Shown: positions 1 to 9,089 of the stretch, piece after piece
How positions within the stretch are numbered: position 1 is the stretch's first letter
Layout of the letters: the number at the start of each line of letters is the position of its first letter
Source: Glaciecola sp. UBA2563
Lineage (GTDB): Bacteria; Pseudomonadota; Gammaproteobacteria; Enterobacterales; Alteromonadaceae
Reading direction: 5' to 3'
Assembly: GCA_002340325.1 (NCBI GenBank)
Contig: DDLV01000085.1
Location: forward strand, 1 to 30,335
DNA: 30,335 nt
Notes under the pieces: generated by a model
Databases searched by the model: none
What the model saw: only the letters and a program-made list of their open reading frames with translations
Told to the model about the DNA's origin: nothing
Translations under genes and position numbers: made by a program

Positions 1-2805
1 GAAATACCCAGAGGTGCGAAAAAACCAACTGTTGTAGAAGCCTCTGTAAGTGATGATCCTATCTTTAGTCTGCGCTTATTCGGCGACGTAGATCTTTCCG
101 TTATTACACGATTGTCTGAAGACTTAAAACGCGACTTTGAACGGGTGCCAGGCGTCAATAAAGTCAACATTTCTGGTGACCGAAGAGAAGTCATACAAAT
201 TCGATTAATTGGTGCAGAATTAGCGGCACATGGCATATCGGCAACGGCATTACAAGAAGTGCTTACACAGGCCAACATCGATATGCCGCTAGGCGCTATT
301 GATGGTGAAGAGGTCGGTGTTGGTATGAGATTTCTCGGACGGTATCGAGAGATAGACGATCTAAAGTCTTTACCAGTGACAACCACTGAATCTGGCAGAA
401 CCGTTTTTCTTGATGATGTTGCCGACATTCGTCGAGGCCAAGACAAAGAGGTCAGTAGAACCTTTTATGCCAAAACAGGAAATGAGTTCCAACAAGGCAT
501 AGATGTTACTCTTACAAAAAGACCCGGAGCTGATGCAATTGAAGTCATTGCAGGCGTTAAGGATGTATTAAATGCATGGCAAGCTTCAGCAGCATGGCCT
601 TCGGCGTTACAAACCGATATTGTGTTTGACTCATCCACGTACATTATTCAAGACTTAACAAGCGTTTTTAATAACGGTTGGCAAGCAATGCTTGCGGTAT
701 TCATTATTCTCATATTTAGCCTTGCCTGGAGAGAAGCTTTAGTCGCTGGACTTGCTATTCCTATTACTTTTGCAGGTGCCATCTTTATTATCTTTGCACT
801 AGGTTACACGCTAAATCAACTGGTGATTATTGGAATGGTGTTAGCGTTGGGCTTGTTAGTAGATGACTTCATTTTGATGATGGAAGGCATGCATGAGAAT
901 ATTTATGTAAAAGGTAAAAAATTCTCAAATGCCGCATTAGATACTATTAAAACCTATGCAATACCGTCATTAAGTGGAAGTCTGACGACCATCCTTGCAA
1001 TGGCGCCATTAATGGCAATTGCAGGCATTGAAGGGAAATTTATACGGCAGATGCCAGTCACGGCTATTGCATGTTTGGTGACCAGTTACATTGTGTCTAT
1101 TTTCCTTGCAGTACCACTGTCAAAATTTGTGCTTGATAACAAAAAAGTGAAGCAAACGTTTGTTGATAGACTTACTGAAAAGTACAGTGCAAAGCTGTCA
1201 ATCCTTCTTAGAAAGCAGTTTTTGGTCAGTAAAAAAAGAGCGGTCATCTGGAGCAGTATTGCAGGCGTCATTTTCTTTTGTTCGTTAGTCCTATTTGAGA
1301 GTGTTCCGGTGGAACTAACCCCAAAAGGTGACGGGCGTTCTTTGGGTATCACTTTTGAGTTATCACCAGATACTTCTCTGGATACATCCCAACAATGTGC
1401 CTCAGCCATTGGAGAGAGACTCATTGAGCAAAACTACATTGAAAGCGTAACAATGCATGTTGGTGAGAAAAGCCCCTTCTCTGTTGTTTCAACAACCGAC
1501 CAACTTTCTCCCATGAATGGCAATCATCTTATCGGTTTTTCTGCGGTTTTTATTGACAAGGGCAAACGTGATAAAGCGTTGTATCAATTCATTCCCGATA
1601 TTCAAAACGCCATCGAACCTGCTATGCCTTTCTGTCCAGGGGCAGGTGTGTATTTTGCGCCTGAATTAGGTGGTGCTTCTGCGGAAGACCCGATACAAAT
1701 TGAAGTAATAGGGCCAGATATGAAAGTGCTTCGAGATAAAGCACTGGATATCATGGCAATTTTAGAACAGACAGAAGGCGCATCAGATATCAGGAATAAC
1801 TATGGTGTCCCTCGGGTGGATTTTCAGGGCTATCCAAATCGAGAGGCGATGAACTTCTACAAACTATCGGTTGCTGATGTTGCCAGTCAGCTCAGGGTAA
1901 TGATTACCGGTGATGAAGTGGGCCAGTATGTATTAGGTGGAACACAAGAGGACCTTCCCATCATTATGGGTTTTGCTTGGCCAAGCCGAAATGGCGAACT
2001 CGGTGGCCCCACATCCTTAGCTGAATTAAATCTGTTAAATGTAATCAACCCCGAGGGAAGGAGCATTCCCGTTTCGTCTTTAGTAGATTTTCGTGTCGAA
2101 GAAGCCGCACTTTCAGTGCTTCATAAAAATGGTGAGCGAACAATCGTGGTAATGGCACAACCACAAGGGAAAACCGCCGGCGAGGTGCTGGAAGCTGCAC
2201 TGCCTGAGATCACTTCATTAGCTGCCACATGGTCAGAAGAGTATACGATTGGGATAGCAGGCGAGGCAGAAGCCAGTGAAGAGGTATTTGGTTCCGCGCA
2301 AGTCATGCTGATGCTTGCATTGTTTCTTGTGTTTGCATTGCTTGTATTGCAATTTAATAGCTTTCTTCAACCTTTCATCATAATGTCAGCGATACCGCTG
2401 GCATTAACCGGTACCTTTTGGGCGTTCTTAATAATTGGGATCCCATTTTCGTTCATGGCGATGGTGGGCATTATTGCGCTTGTTGGCATTGTTGTTAACG
2501 ATACCATCATTATGGTTGAAACAATGAATAAACATCGCGCTAACGGCCTATCTATTTGTGAGGCGGCAGCTCGCGGCGCCGCTGACAGGCTTCGCCCAAT
2601 ACTGACAACGAGTATCACCACGATTGTTGGGCTTCTACCCTTAGCGTTTTCTCAGGAAATGTGGCTGCCATTATCCACTACAGTCATTGGCGGATTGTTG
2701 TTAGTCACGGTTGTCGCTTTGTTTATTGTGCCATGCCTTTATCTGCTTGCTACCTCTTCCAAACAACCTCAAGAGAATACTGCTAATGAAGCAGTTAAGG
2801 TTTAA
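1..2805 (+). CDS. RND efflux permease, 5' end cut by window
   Basis: Inner-membrane proton/drug antiporter subunit of a tripartite RND pump (HAE1/AcrB-like). The frame is open from base 1, so the TTG at 112 is not the start; by comparison with AcrB-type proteins (about 1,030-1,050 residues) roughly 120 N-terminal residues lie outside the window. Visible are a porter-domain stretch (LKRDFERVPGVNKV), the central membrane block with the proton-relay pair GLLVDD (Asp codons at 862-867), the second porter region, and the C-terminal membrane block ending near 2735. The TM10 relay position reads VVNDT, where AcrB has Lys-Asn, as in many COG0841 proteins. The stop is followed after 2 bases by the outer-membrane factor gene. 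The adaptor subunit is presumably upstream of the window. Substrate cannot be told from sequence. Confidence 0.93.
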   Translation, partial: EIPRGAKKPTVVEASVSDDPIFSLRLFGDVDLSVITRLSEDLKRDFERVPGVNKVNISGDRREVIQIRLIGAELAAHGISATALQEVLTQANIDMPLGAIDGEEVGVGMRFLGRYREIDDLKSLPVTTTESGRTVFLDDVADIRRGQDKEVSRTFYAKTGNEFQQGIDVTLTKRPGADAIEVIAGVKDVLNAWQASAAWPSALQTDIVFDSSTYIIQDLTSVFNNGWQAMLAVFIILIFSLAWREALVAGLAIPITFAGAIFIIFALGYTLNQLVIIGMVLALGLLVDDFILMMEGMHENIYVKGKKFSNAALDTIKTYAIPSLSGSLTTILAMAPLMAIAGIEGKFIRQMPVTAIACLVTSYIVSIFLAVPLSKFVLDNKKVKQTFVDRLTEKYSAKLSILLRKQFLVSKKRAVIWSSIAGVIFFCSLVLFESVPVELTPKGDGRSLGITFELSPDTSLDTSQQCASAIGERLIEQNYIESVTMHVGEKSPFSVVSTTDQLSPMNGNHLIGFSAVFIDKGKRDKALYQFIPDIQNAIEPAMPFCPGAGVYFAPELGGASAEDPIQIEVIGPDMKVLRDKALDIMAILEQTEGASDIRNNYGVPRVDFQGYPNREAMNFYKLSVADVASQLRVMITGDEVGQYVLGGTQEDLPIIMGFAWPSRNGELGGPTSLAELNLLNVINPEGRSIPVSSLVDFRVEEAALSVLHKNGERTIVVMAQPQGKTAGEVLEAALPEITSLAATWSEEYTIGIAGEAEASEEVFGSAQVMLMLALFLVFALLVLQFNSFLQPFIIMSAIPLALTGTFWAFLIIGIPFSFMAMVGIIALVGIVVNDTIIMVETMNKHRANGLSICEAAARGAADRLRPILTTSITTIVGLLPLAFSQEMWLPLSTTVIGGLLLVTVVALFIVPCLYLLATSSKQPQENTANEAVKV

Positions 2806-2807
2806 TT

Positions 2808-4175
2808 ATGAAATTTCACACACGATGGCTATGCAAAAGCTTTGCACTAATCGCGCTTACGATGATTTTTGGATGTGCGCCAACCACAAGAGATGAACCG
2901 ATTGACGCCGAGCTCAATGTGCCTAAAGACTGGCAAAGCTATATTGAAAGCAATCAAATAAAGTCAGATTTTCTAGTGCAATTTAATGATCCATTGCTCA
3001 AGCAATACATTGATGAAGCCTGGTCTCAAAACAAAGATCTCGCCGCAATCGCCGCCTCCGTGAGCCAGGCAACGTCACTAGTGGATGAAGTATCTTCTGG
3101 GTTGTTGCCAAGTGCTGGAATTGAGATTGGGGCAAATAGGCAGCAAGAGCAAGGGTTCATATCCGATATAAGAAACAGTGCGTTGCAGGTAACATGGGAT
3201 CTTGACGTTTGGGGACGGCTTCAATCAGAGAGAGAAGGCGCCCTAAATGATGCTCGGTCGATCAATGCAGATTTTGCGTTTGCAAAACAAGCCATTGCAA
3301 CCAATGTAATCAAGGCATATGTGATTATCATTGAGGCGAATCACATAGCAAAAACGACTTCACAATCAGAGCAAAATCTTAGTCGAATTTATGAAAACGT
3401 AAAACTGCTTTTTGACGAAGGGTTGGCATCTACCCAAGACTTGGCAATTAGCAGAGCTGATTTAGCCAGTATCAGAAGTCAATTGGCAGAATCAAATGGT
3501 GCTGTCAGAGATGCAAAACGAGCACTTGAAATGCTTTTAGGTCGATATCCTTCTTCTAGCATTAATACGATGGACATTATGCCAACGCTACCAGCATTAC
3601 CTAAAGTAGGAATACCCACGGATGTGATAGCGCGTCGAGCTGATTTGATTGCCGCCGAACGACGCGTCGCTGCCAGTTTCAATCGATTAGATGCCGCATA
3701 TGCTGCACGACTGCCATCCTTATCAATCACGGGGAGTTTTGGTGGCATATCAGATGGGTTCAGCGGATTGTTAAATGACGTTAATCGGTCATGGTTAGCG
3801 GGTGCAACACTTTTTGCTCCTATGTTTCAAGGTGGCGCAATAGATGCACAAATAGCGCAAGCAAACGCGCGTCAAGAGGAAGCAATGGCGCAATATCAAA
3901 ATACGGTTTTAAAAGCATTTAATGAGGTTGAAGCCGCATTGGACGCTGGTATTATCCTTTCTGAGAGACTGAAGGAGTTAACGATTGCCGAAGGTGCAGC
4001 ACAAGAAGCATTTAGAGTTGCAAAAGTAAGGTTTGATGAGGGCGATATTGAATTGATTGATTTGCTCTCGATAGAGCAGCGACTATTAGCAAGACAGCTC
4101 GATGTGCAATCCACACAATCGCTTTTGAGGCAGCAAAGAGCAGATCTGTATCTAGCATTGGGCGGCGAGTGGTAA
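2808..4175 (+). CDS. RND outer-membrane factor lipoprotein (TolC/NodT family)
   Basis: Outer-membrane channel subunit of the pump, 455 residues, the usual length for NodT-type OMFs. The N-terminus is a lipoprotein signal peptide: basic start, hydrophobic core at about 11-21, then the lipobox IFGC with Cys23 as the probable lipidated residue. Two OEP repeats follow, with the typical DLDVWGRL segment, the ISRADLASIRSQL helix and the conserved ending LYLALGGEW. An AAGG ribosome-binding site lies about 8 bases before the ATG. Translation is coupled to the permease, whose stop is 2 bases upstream. It works with the permease at 1-2805, so this operon encodes at least permease, OMF and acetyltransferase in that order. 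Confidence 0.93.
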   Translation: MKFHTRWLCKSFALIALTMIFGCAPTTRDEPIDAELNVPKDWQSYIESNQIKSDFLVQFNDPLLKQYIDEAWSQNKDLAAIAASVSQATSLVDEVSSGLLPSAGIEIGANRQQEQGFISDIRNSALQVTWDLDVWGRLQSEREGALNDARSINADFAFAKQAIATNVIKAYVIIIEANHIAKTTSQSEQNLSRIYENVKLLFDEGLASTQDLAISRADLASIRSQLAESNGAVRDAKRALEMLLGRYPSSSINTMDIMPTLPALPKVGIPTDVIARRADLIAAERRVAASFNRLDAAYAARLPSLSITGSFGGISDGFSGLLNDVNRSWLAGATLFAPMFQGGAIDAQIAQANARQEEAMAQYQNTVLKAFNEVEAALDAGIILSERLKELTIAEGAAQEAFRVAKVRFDEGDIELIDLLSIEQRLLARQLDVQSTQSLLRQQRADLYLALGGEW

Positions 4176-4176
4176 A

Positions 4177-4806
4177 ATGGGCGTTATTACTGCTGATAAG
4201 AATTCAAAACCAAATGAAGATACTAATGTTGTGTTCGGATTGCCTAATGATTTAAAAAAAGAAGCAGCAAGAGCGTTTCTTGAGTCGTTATCTGAAAAAT
4301 TTGTTCCGATTCTTGGCAAAGAAAATAATGCACTGTGCCTGCTTGAAGAGAGCATGAATACAAATGCTTGTATGGTTGCCACTAATAAACAAACATCATT
4401 ATTAGGAATATTAGCCATCCAAACATCATCGATGAGCTTTTTGAATCCCACTTATGAAATAATGCGCAAACATTACGGGTTTTTCTCGTCAATATGGAAC
4501 TTAGCGCGTTTGGCGACCATCAATCATAAAGTGGCTCAAGAGTGTATTCACATAGAAGCAATAGTTGTTTGCCCCGAAGCTAGAGGCAAAGGTATTGGCT
4601 CATTAATGATCAATAAACTGCTGGCAAATGCCAAAGAAATGGGTAAAGAACATGCAACGCTTGAAGTTATAAATACCAATATTTCAGCGGTTAAATTATA
4701 CGAGCGATTAGGCTTTAGAACGATTGAATCCAACAGTATTTGGCCACTTAATAAAGTAATTAAATGGGAATTTGAATCCGTTTATCTGATGCAGAAAGTA
4801 TTTTAA
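4177..4806 (+). CDS. GNAT-family N-acetyltransferase
   Basis: Cytosolic acyl-CoA-dependent acetyltransferase, 209 residues. The acetyl-CoA pyrophosphate-binding motif A is clear: VVCPEARGKGIGSLM at about 130-144, with the RGKGIG loop. It is followed by the typical motif B, AVKLYERLGF, at about 171-180. The first 120 residues are longer and more divergent than in a minimal GNAT and could form the acceptor-binding part. The ATG lies 1 base after the OMF stop, so it is translationally coupled and belongs to the pump operon. That placement suggests, but does not prove, that it modifies the pump substrate or a related metabolite. The acceptor cannot be inferred; both small-molecule and protein acetylation remain possible. 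Confidence 0.88.
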   Translation: MGVITADKNSKPNEDTNVVFGLPNDLKKEAARAFLESLSEKFVPILGKENNALCLLEESMNTNACMVATNKQTSLLGILAIQTSSMSFLNPTYEIMRKHYGFFSSIWNLARLATINHKVAQECIHIEAIVVCPEARGKGIGSLMINKLLANAKEMGKEHATLEVINTNISAVKLYERLGFRTIESNSIWPLNKVIKWEFESVYLMQKVF

Positions 4807-5171
4807 ATCGAACTTACCCAACGACACTACATGAGCCAGTGTTATTGAACGGCAGTTTCGAGTTGGATTAATAGACCATGACTTTTGGGTTATCTGACTA
4901 TCCGTTTTCCGAATGAAAAATCCATAACAACAGAAACCTGAATGGCCTGACAGCTCGAAAGCGCAATAAAAGATTAGTCAATTGGATCAGGTACCGACAT
5001 TACCGTCATTCGGAAAGTGTTAAAAAAAGACATCAATTTCTATTATTCCTCAAATCGTCTCAATCTAGATATTACTTCCACTTATGCGAATTAAAGACGT
5101 AATTCGAGCTCGCAATATAGTTATATTTGAATAAGTAAAAAGATGCCGATATTAATATTAGAATTATATCG
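4807..5171. other. Intergenic region without a recognisable gene
   Basis: About 365 bases between convergent genes. All six frames are short and I recognise no protein fragment. It contains an 11-base inverted repeat (4906-4916 and 5006-5016) and AT-rich sequence toward the 3' end. No hairpin followed by a T-run, as expected for an intrinsic terminator, stands out. Confidence 0.6.
4906..5016. repeat. 11-bp inverted repeat pair, 89 bp apart
   Basis: TTTCCGAATGA at 4906-4916 has its exact reverse complement, TCATTCGGAAA, at 5006-5016. The match does not extend on either side. It could be the ends of a decayed small mobile element, part of an RNA structure, or chance; no target-site duplication is evident. 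Confidence 0.4.
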
Positions 5172-5507
5172 CTACGCATTAATCAGACTAACAAGTGAGA
5201 TTATCACTAAATCTCCAAAACCCCAGGTGATAGTGCCAGCAACTACCAAGACATGAGAGACATAGCCTTTCTTTTGATGCCATATAGATGGTGATTTAAC
5301 GGTATCTGTTGAAGACGCAAGTTTTTGATAAAGATTTGAGAGTTCAAATTTCAGCAAAGAATATTCACTCATGACACCAAATAATACTGTCAACGAACCC
5401 ATTCGAGCCAACATCATCGGATCTACGATAAATCCTAAAGAAAACCCAATGACCAGCGAAAAAAACGAAAGTAGTAAATAAATAAGCGAACGTCGCCTAG
5501 GATTCAT
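5172..5507 (-). CDS. Small membrane protein of unknown function
   Basis: A 111-residue protein with a basic N-terminus (MNPRRRS) and three likely membrane segments at about 8-28, 32-50 and 84-108. The last two are separated by a polar, probably cytosolic or periplasmic, stretch with charged and helical character. Conserved-looking patches are MARMGSLTVLFGVMSEY and ITWGFGDL, which I associate loosely with uncharacterised gammaproteobacterial membrane proteins but cannot name. The start is the ATG at 5505-5507; no strong ribosome-binding site precedes it. It is on the same strand as, and 103 bases downstream of, the fusion oxidoreductase gene, so it might be read through from that operon or have its own promoter in the AT-rich gap. 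Confidence 0.65.
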   Translation of the reverse strand: MNPRRRSLIYLLLSFFSLVIGFSLGFIVDPMMLARMGSLTVLFGVMSEYSLLKFELSNLYQKLASSTDTVKSPSIWHQKKGYVSHVLVVAGTITWGFGDLVIISLVSLINA

Positions 5508-5610
5508 GAATCACCAAATTCTCGTATTATTAGTTATCTATAAACTGTTTTTTTGCCATCGTAAGCTCGACTTTGCTGGATATTCTTTTCTTAAATATTA
5601 TAAGTTGTCA

Positions 5611-8244
5611 CTATCCCTTTACTATACAGTCACTATTGGGTCTTGCTTGACAAGATAAGATGATTTTTTCTTCTCTTTCATTACCTGAAAGCGCATCTGC
5701 TTCCGGCATCGTAAAATCGCCCTCTATCACTTTCATCTTGCATGCGCCGCAAACGCCCGCCATGCATTCATAGGGAATATCGACGGATTGAGACTGCGCT
5801 ATTTCAAGAAATGTTTGGTTGGTTTTGCCTTCAACTCTTCTATCTTGATTGCCAAATGTGATAGAAACAGACGAAACCGATTCTCCTTGATTTTCCGTAA
5901 GCTGTGCAGTGCCTACAAATGACTCCGTATGGATATTATCACCCGGCACATTGAGTTCATTCAAAATTGCTTTGATTGCGGTCATCATGGGTTTAGGGCC
6001 GCAAATATGTATGCGACTTAATAATAGGTCATTAATTTCTTTAATTGTATCTTTTTCAATCCGACCCACTTTCCCATTCCAACTATCATCTGCTTCCGAA
6101 ACCACCGGAGTATAGGAGAACCATCTATGTTTCTTCGCGATCGTCAGCAGTTCCTTATGAAAAATAATGGAATTTGGCGAACGGCAACCATATAGGAGCG
6201 TTACAGGCATAACACTTCCTTGCATTACCAATTCACGTATAACAGATACTAACGGGGTTATTCCAACACCACCGGCGATAAGTACTAAGGAAGTTTCGGT
6301 ACTTATTCCACTCAGCGTAAAGTGACCGTATGGCGCCTCAACTTCCAGTAAGTCTCCAACACTAACGTGTTCATGCAAAAACGTTGAGCCTTTCCCGTTT
6401 TCTTCCTTTTTAATCGTAAGGTGAACGTGCGTATTATCCGATGGCGCACTTGCAATGGTATAATTTCTAATTAACGAGCGTTTTAACGGTAAAAATACAC
6501 GCAGGTATTGTCCAGCTATAAATGAAAAAGGTAATTCACCATTGACTCCGGTTAAGATAAAGGTCTTTACACCGGGAGTCTCATCTTGAATTCCAGACAC
6601 AAATAATTTTCCACGCCACGCAACATTGTCAGTACTTGTTTTATGGAGTACATTTTCGCGCTTCTGCGCAAGGATTTCTGGGCTTGGGCACGGATTCTGA
6701 CGCGCTCCAATTTGACTTAATATTAACCGAGCTTTGGTTTTTCCAATCGCTGAAATTCCTGCTTCCATACCACCCAGTGCAGCAGGAATAATACCGGGAG
6801 ACAGCACATCCTGACCTGCTAAATACAAACCTTTTACGGATGATACACAACGACTTACTGGACTTAGTAGTCGCTCTTTTGTAGTCGGTAAGCCGTAAAA
6901 CTGGCCCAGAGGAGAATTTTGAAAATTTTCAAACGTTAATGGGGTTCCCACTTCTTTATAGTCAATCAAATTTTTAAAACCTGGGTGAATTTCATTGATA
7001 CGCTCAATGATTCTAGACGCTATTTTTTCTTTGAAGGCTTCATATTTTTCAAGAGTATCCTCCTTACTTACATCATCGATATTTTCAAATTGAGAACGAT
7101 GCGCCATCGTAACGATTTCCATCGTATGATAAGTCGAATCAGGATTTTTTAATGATGGGAATGACAAATACAATAATCCCTCTCCCGGCAGCGCATTGTA
7201 GTTCTTCTCATGATCGGTAGACGGGAAAATCCAAATATTACCACCTTCAAGACCGATTGATTTTGGGCTCGCATTTAATCCCAAAAATAATACACAGGCC
7301 GAGGTACTTGTGCCTAATTGAGCGAGCCGTTCTTTATAGTCAGCATTGCCTAGCATACGAACATAGGTATTGTAGGCCCCAGCATCAGATACTACTGTAT
7401 CTGCGTAATATGACTCTTTTTTCCCATTATTTTTATTGATAACGTCAACGCCGACAATTTGTCCTTGTTTCATCTTAATGTCAGTCACAACTCGACGCGT
7501 AACGATCTCAACATTAAATCGTTGCAGACCTTTTACCATGGCTGCAGTGAGTGCCTTAAGCCCACCTACAGGGAAGGATCCGCCTTTCTCATAGTGCCAA
7601 TGTAACATCGCTAAATACCCAAACGCCATGCGTGATGGAGGCGTTCCAACATCACCCCACACTGACGATAGGATAGTTTTAAGCATCGGATCATCAAAAT
7701 GTTCATTTAAATATTGTTCTGCTGTCTTTAGCGAGTCTCTGAATAACCATTTTCCCAATGGCAGTAGAGCCCACCTTAAAAATGTTGGCATTGAAGAGAG
7801 GGTATGAATAACAAAAAGACCGCGCGCATTGTGTGATAACTGCTTGTAATATGAACGTATGGATTTCTCTTCAGAAGGAAATCGAGCGATCAGTCTATCG
7901 ATACTGACATCCAGTTTCGACGACATAGAGAATGAATAATTTGGATAAACAAAATTATCGTAATTATCGGGCAGGGCGGCCCAAGCTACTTTTCCATCTG
8001 AAAGATAATCTAAAAATTTAGCGGGAAAGTCATTTTCACCCTTTAAACCAACGTAATGAAGGCCAGTACCAAAATGATATTTTCCCTTACGCTCAAATTC
8101 ATGAGTCATTCCACCGGGTTTAAAATGCTGCTCGACTAAAAGTACTCGCTGGCCTCCAAATTCCGCCAGTATGCGAGCAGCGGCAATACCCCCCATACCC
8201 GAACCAACCACAATGCTGTCGAATTTATTGAGTGAATACTTCAT
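5611..8244 (-). CDS. Fusion: CrtI/RetSat-like flavoprotein + FNR-type reductase + 2Fe-2S ferredoxin
   Basis: Three redox modules in one 877-residue chain. Residues about 8-510 are a phytoene-desaturase/carotenoid-isomerase/retinol-saturase-like FAD protein: dinucleotide motif GSGMGG at 14-19, VEQH at 38-41, and the C-terminal FAD signature around GLYLAGQDVLSPGIIPAALGG (split here as 472-481 and 482-492). After a linker (about 511-540) comes an FNR-type FAD domain with RNYTIAS at 593-599, then an NAD(P) domain with AGGVGITP at 657-664 and CGPKPMM at 748-754. The C-terminus is a plant-type ferredoxin with Cys827, Cys832, Cys835 and Cys865 (C-x4-C-x2-C-x29-C). No signal peptide; cytosolic or membrane-associated. 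The natural inference is NAD(P)H electrons passing through FAD and 2Fe-2S to the CrtI-like flavin, for reduction or isomerisation of a polyene or other hydrophobic substrate. The start overlaps the dehydrogenase stop by 4 bases (ATGA). Confidence 0.9.
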   Translation of the reverse strand: MKYSLNKFDSIVVGSGMGGIAAARILAEFGGQRVLLVEQHFKPGGMTHEFERKGKYHFGTGLHYVGLKGENDFPAKFLDYLSDGKVAWAALPDNYDNFVYPNYSFSMSSKLDVSIDRLIARFPSEEKSIRSYYKQLSHNARGLFVIHTLSSMPTFLRWALLPLGKWLFRDSLKTAEQYLNEHFDDPMLKTILSSVWGDVGTPPSRMAFGYLAMLHWHYEKGGSFPVGGLKALTAAMVKGLQRFNVEIVTRRVVTDIKMKQGQIVGVDVINKNNGKKESYYADTVVSDAGAYNTYVRMLGNADYKERLAQLGTSTSACVLFLGLNASPKSIGLEGGNIWIFPSTDHEKNYNALPGEGLLYLSFPSLKNPDSTYHTMEIVTMAHRSQFENIDDVSKEDTLEKYEAFKEKIASRIIERINEIHPGFKNLIDYKEVGTPLTFENFQNSPLGQFYGLPTTKERLLSPVSRCVSSVKGLYLAGQDVLSPGIIPAALGGMEAGISAIGKTKARLILSQIGARQNPCPSPEILAQKRENVLHKTSTDNVAWRGKLFVSGIQDETPGVKTFILTGVNGELPFSFIAGQYLRVFLPLKRSLIRNYTIASAPSDNTHVHLTIKKEENGKGSTFLHEHVSVGDLLEVEAPYGHFTLSGISTETSLVLIAGGVGITPLVSVIRELVMQGSVMPVTLLYGCRSPNSIIFHKELLTIAKKHRWFSYTPVVSEADDSWNGKVGRIEKDTIKEINDLLLSRIHICGPKPMMTAIKAILNELNVPGDNIHTESFVGTAQLTENQGESVSSVSITFGNQDRRVEGKTNQTFLEIAQSQSVDIPYECMAGVCGACKMKVIEGDFTMPEADALSGNEREEKIILSCQARPNSDCIVKG

Positions 8245-9056
8245 AGCTCTAATCTCGAAATGCCAAATTTACGTTTCGTTATTGCAAAGAACAATTTAGC
8301 AGGTAACCATCGTTTAAACCTCGGTACCCAAGAAGCGTCAGTGCCTATCCTTTTGCGAAATGGCGTATGTGTATTTTCAATCATTTCAACGATTTCATTA
8401 GCGACTTGTTGCGACGGCATTCCATTTGAAATAGCACCTTGCCAATGTTCTTTAAGCGCCTGTCGCAATTTTTGATAACAGTCAATTGGATTATCTGGTG
8501 GTTTATATCCTTTTGCCAAATTCGTTTGGATAAAACCAGGCTCTGCTAAATGGATCCTGACTCCAAACGCAGCAACTTCATACTGCAAACTCTCCAAAAA
8601 TCCCCTGATAGCGTGCTTACTTGCTGCGTAATAAGATTCACCAGGAGGAGATACAATCCCAGCTAGTGAGCCTATAACAACGATAGTACCATGTCGTTGT
8701 TTACGCATTTGAGGGAGTGCTGCTCGTATGGTATGCACGACGCCCCAAAAATTGGTGTCAATGATCCTACTTGCCCGCTCGAGACTTAATTCCTCTGCGG
8801 GCGCACTTTCGTTAATGCCCGCATTACAAATAACGGCATCAATTCGACCGCAATCATCAATGATGTTTTCCATTGCAGATTGCATTTGTTTAGGATCAGT
8901 TACATCGGCGGTTAAATTCGACACAGATTTTGCGTTAATTAAAGGTGTTTTTTTTATTCTATTGCCGGCGTAGACTTTATATTTAGCATCGTCTAGCTCT
9001 TTAACAATGGCGGCACCAAGACCGCCAGAGCCGCCCGTTACAAAGGCTGTTTTCAT
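8241..9056 (-). CDS. Short-chain dehydrogenase/reductase (classical SDR)
   Basis: NAD(P)-dependent oxidoreductase of 271 residues, typical for a classical SDR. The cofactor motif TGGSGGLG is at 7-14, the NAG motif at 78-80, the catalytic Ser at about 130 (VIGSLAG) and the YxxxK pair at Tyr143/Lys147 (SYYAASK); PGF(I)xT follows after the active site. The C-terminal 60 residues, with a basic stretch, are in the range seen in SDRs acting on lipophilic alcohols or ketones, including retinol-dehydrogenase-like enzymes, but the substrate cannot be assigned. The ribosome-binding site AGGAAG precedes the ATG by about 9 bases. It is the middle gene of the three-gene operon and is coupled by an ATGA overlap to the fusion flavoprotein, so the two probably act on the same compound or consecutive intermediates. 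Confidence 0.92.
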   Translation of the reverse strand: MKTAFVTGGSGGLGAAIVKELDDAKYKVYAGNRIKKTPLINAKSVSNLTADVTDPKQMQSAMENIIDDCGRIDAVICNAGINESAPAEELSLERASRIIDTNFWGVVHTIRAALPQMRKQRHGTIVVIGSLAGIVSPPGESYYAASKHAIRGFLESLQYEVAAFGVRIHLAEPGFIQTNLAKGYKPPDNPIDCYQKLRQALKEHWQGAISNGMPSQQVANEIVEMIENTHTPFRKRIGTDASWVPRFKRWLPAKLFFAITKRKFGISRLEL

Positions 9057-9089
9057 GATTCTTTCTTCCTATCTAGATGAATTTAGGTT

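Noticed and set aside
112..2805. TTG at 112 as start of the first permease
   Set aside because: The frame is open to base 1 and the upstream residues fit the porter domain; the gene simply enters from outside the window.
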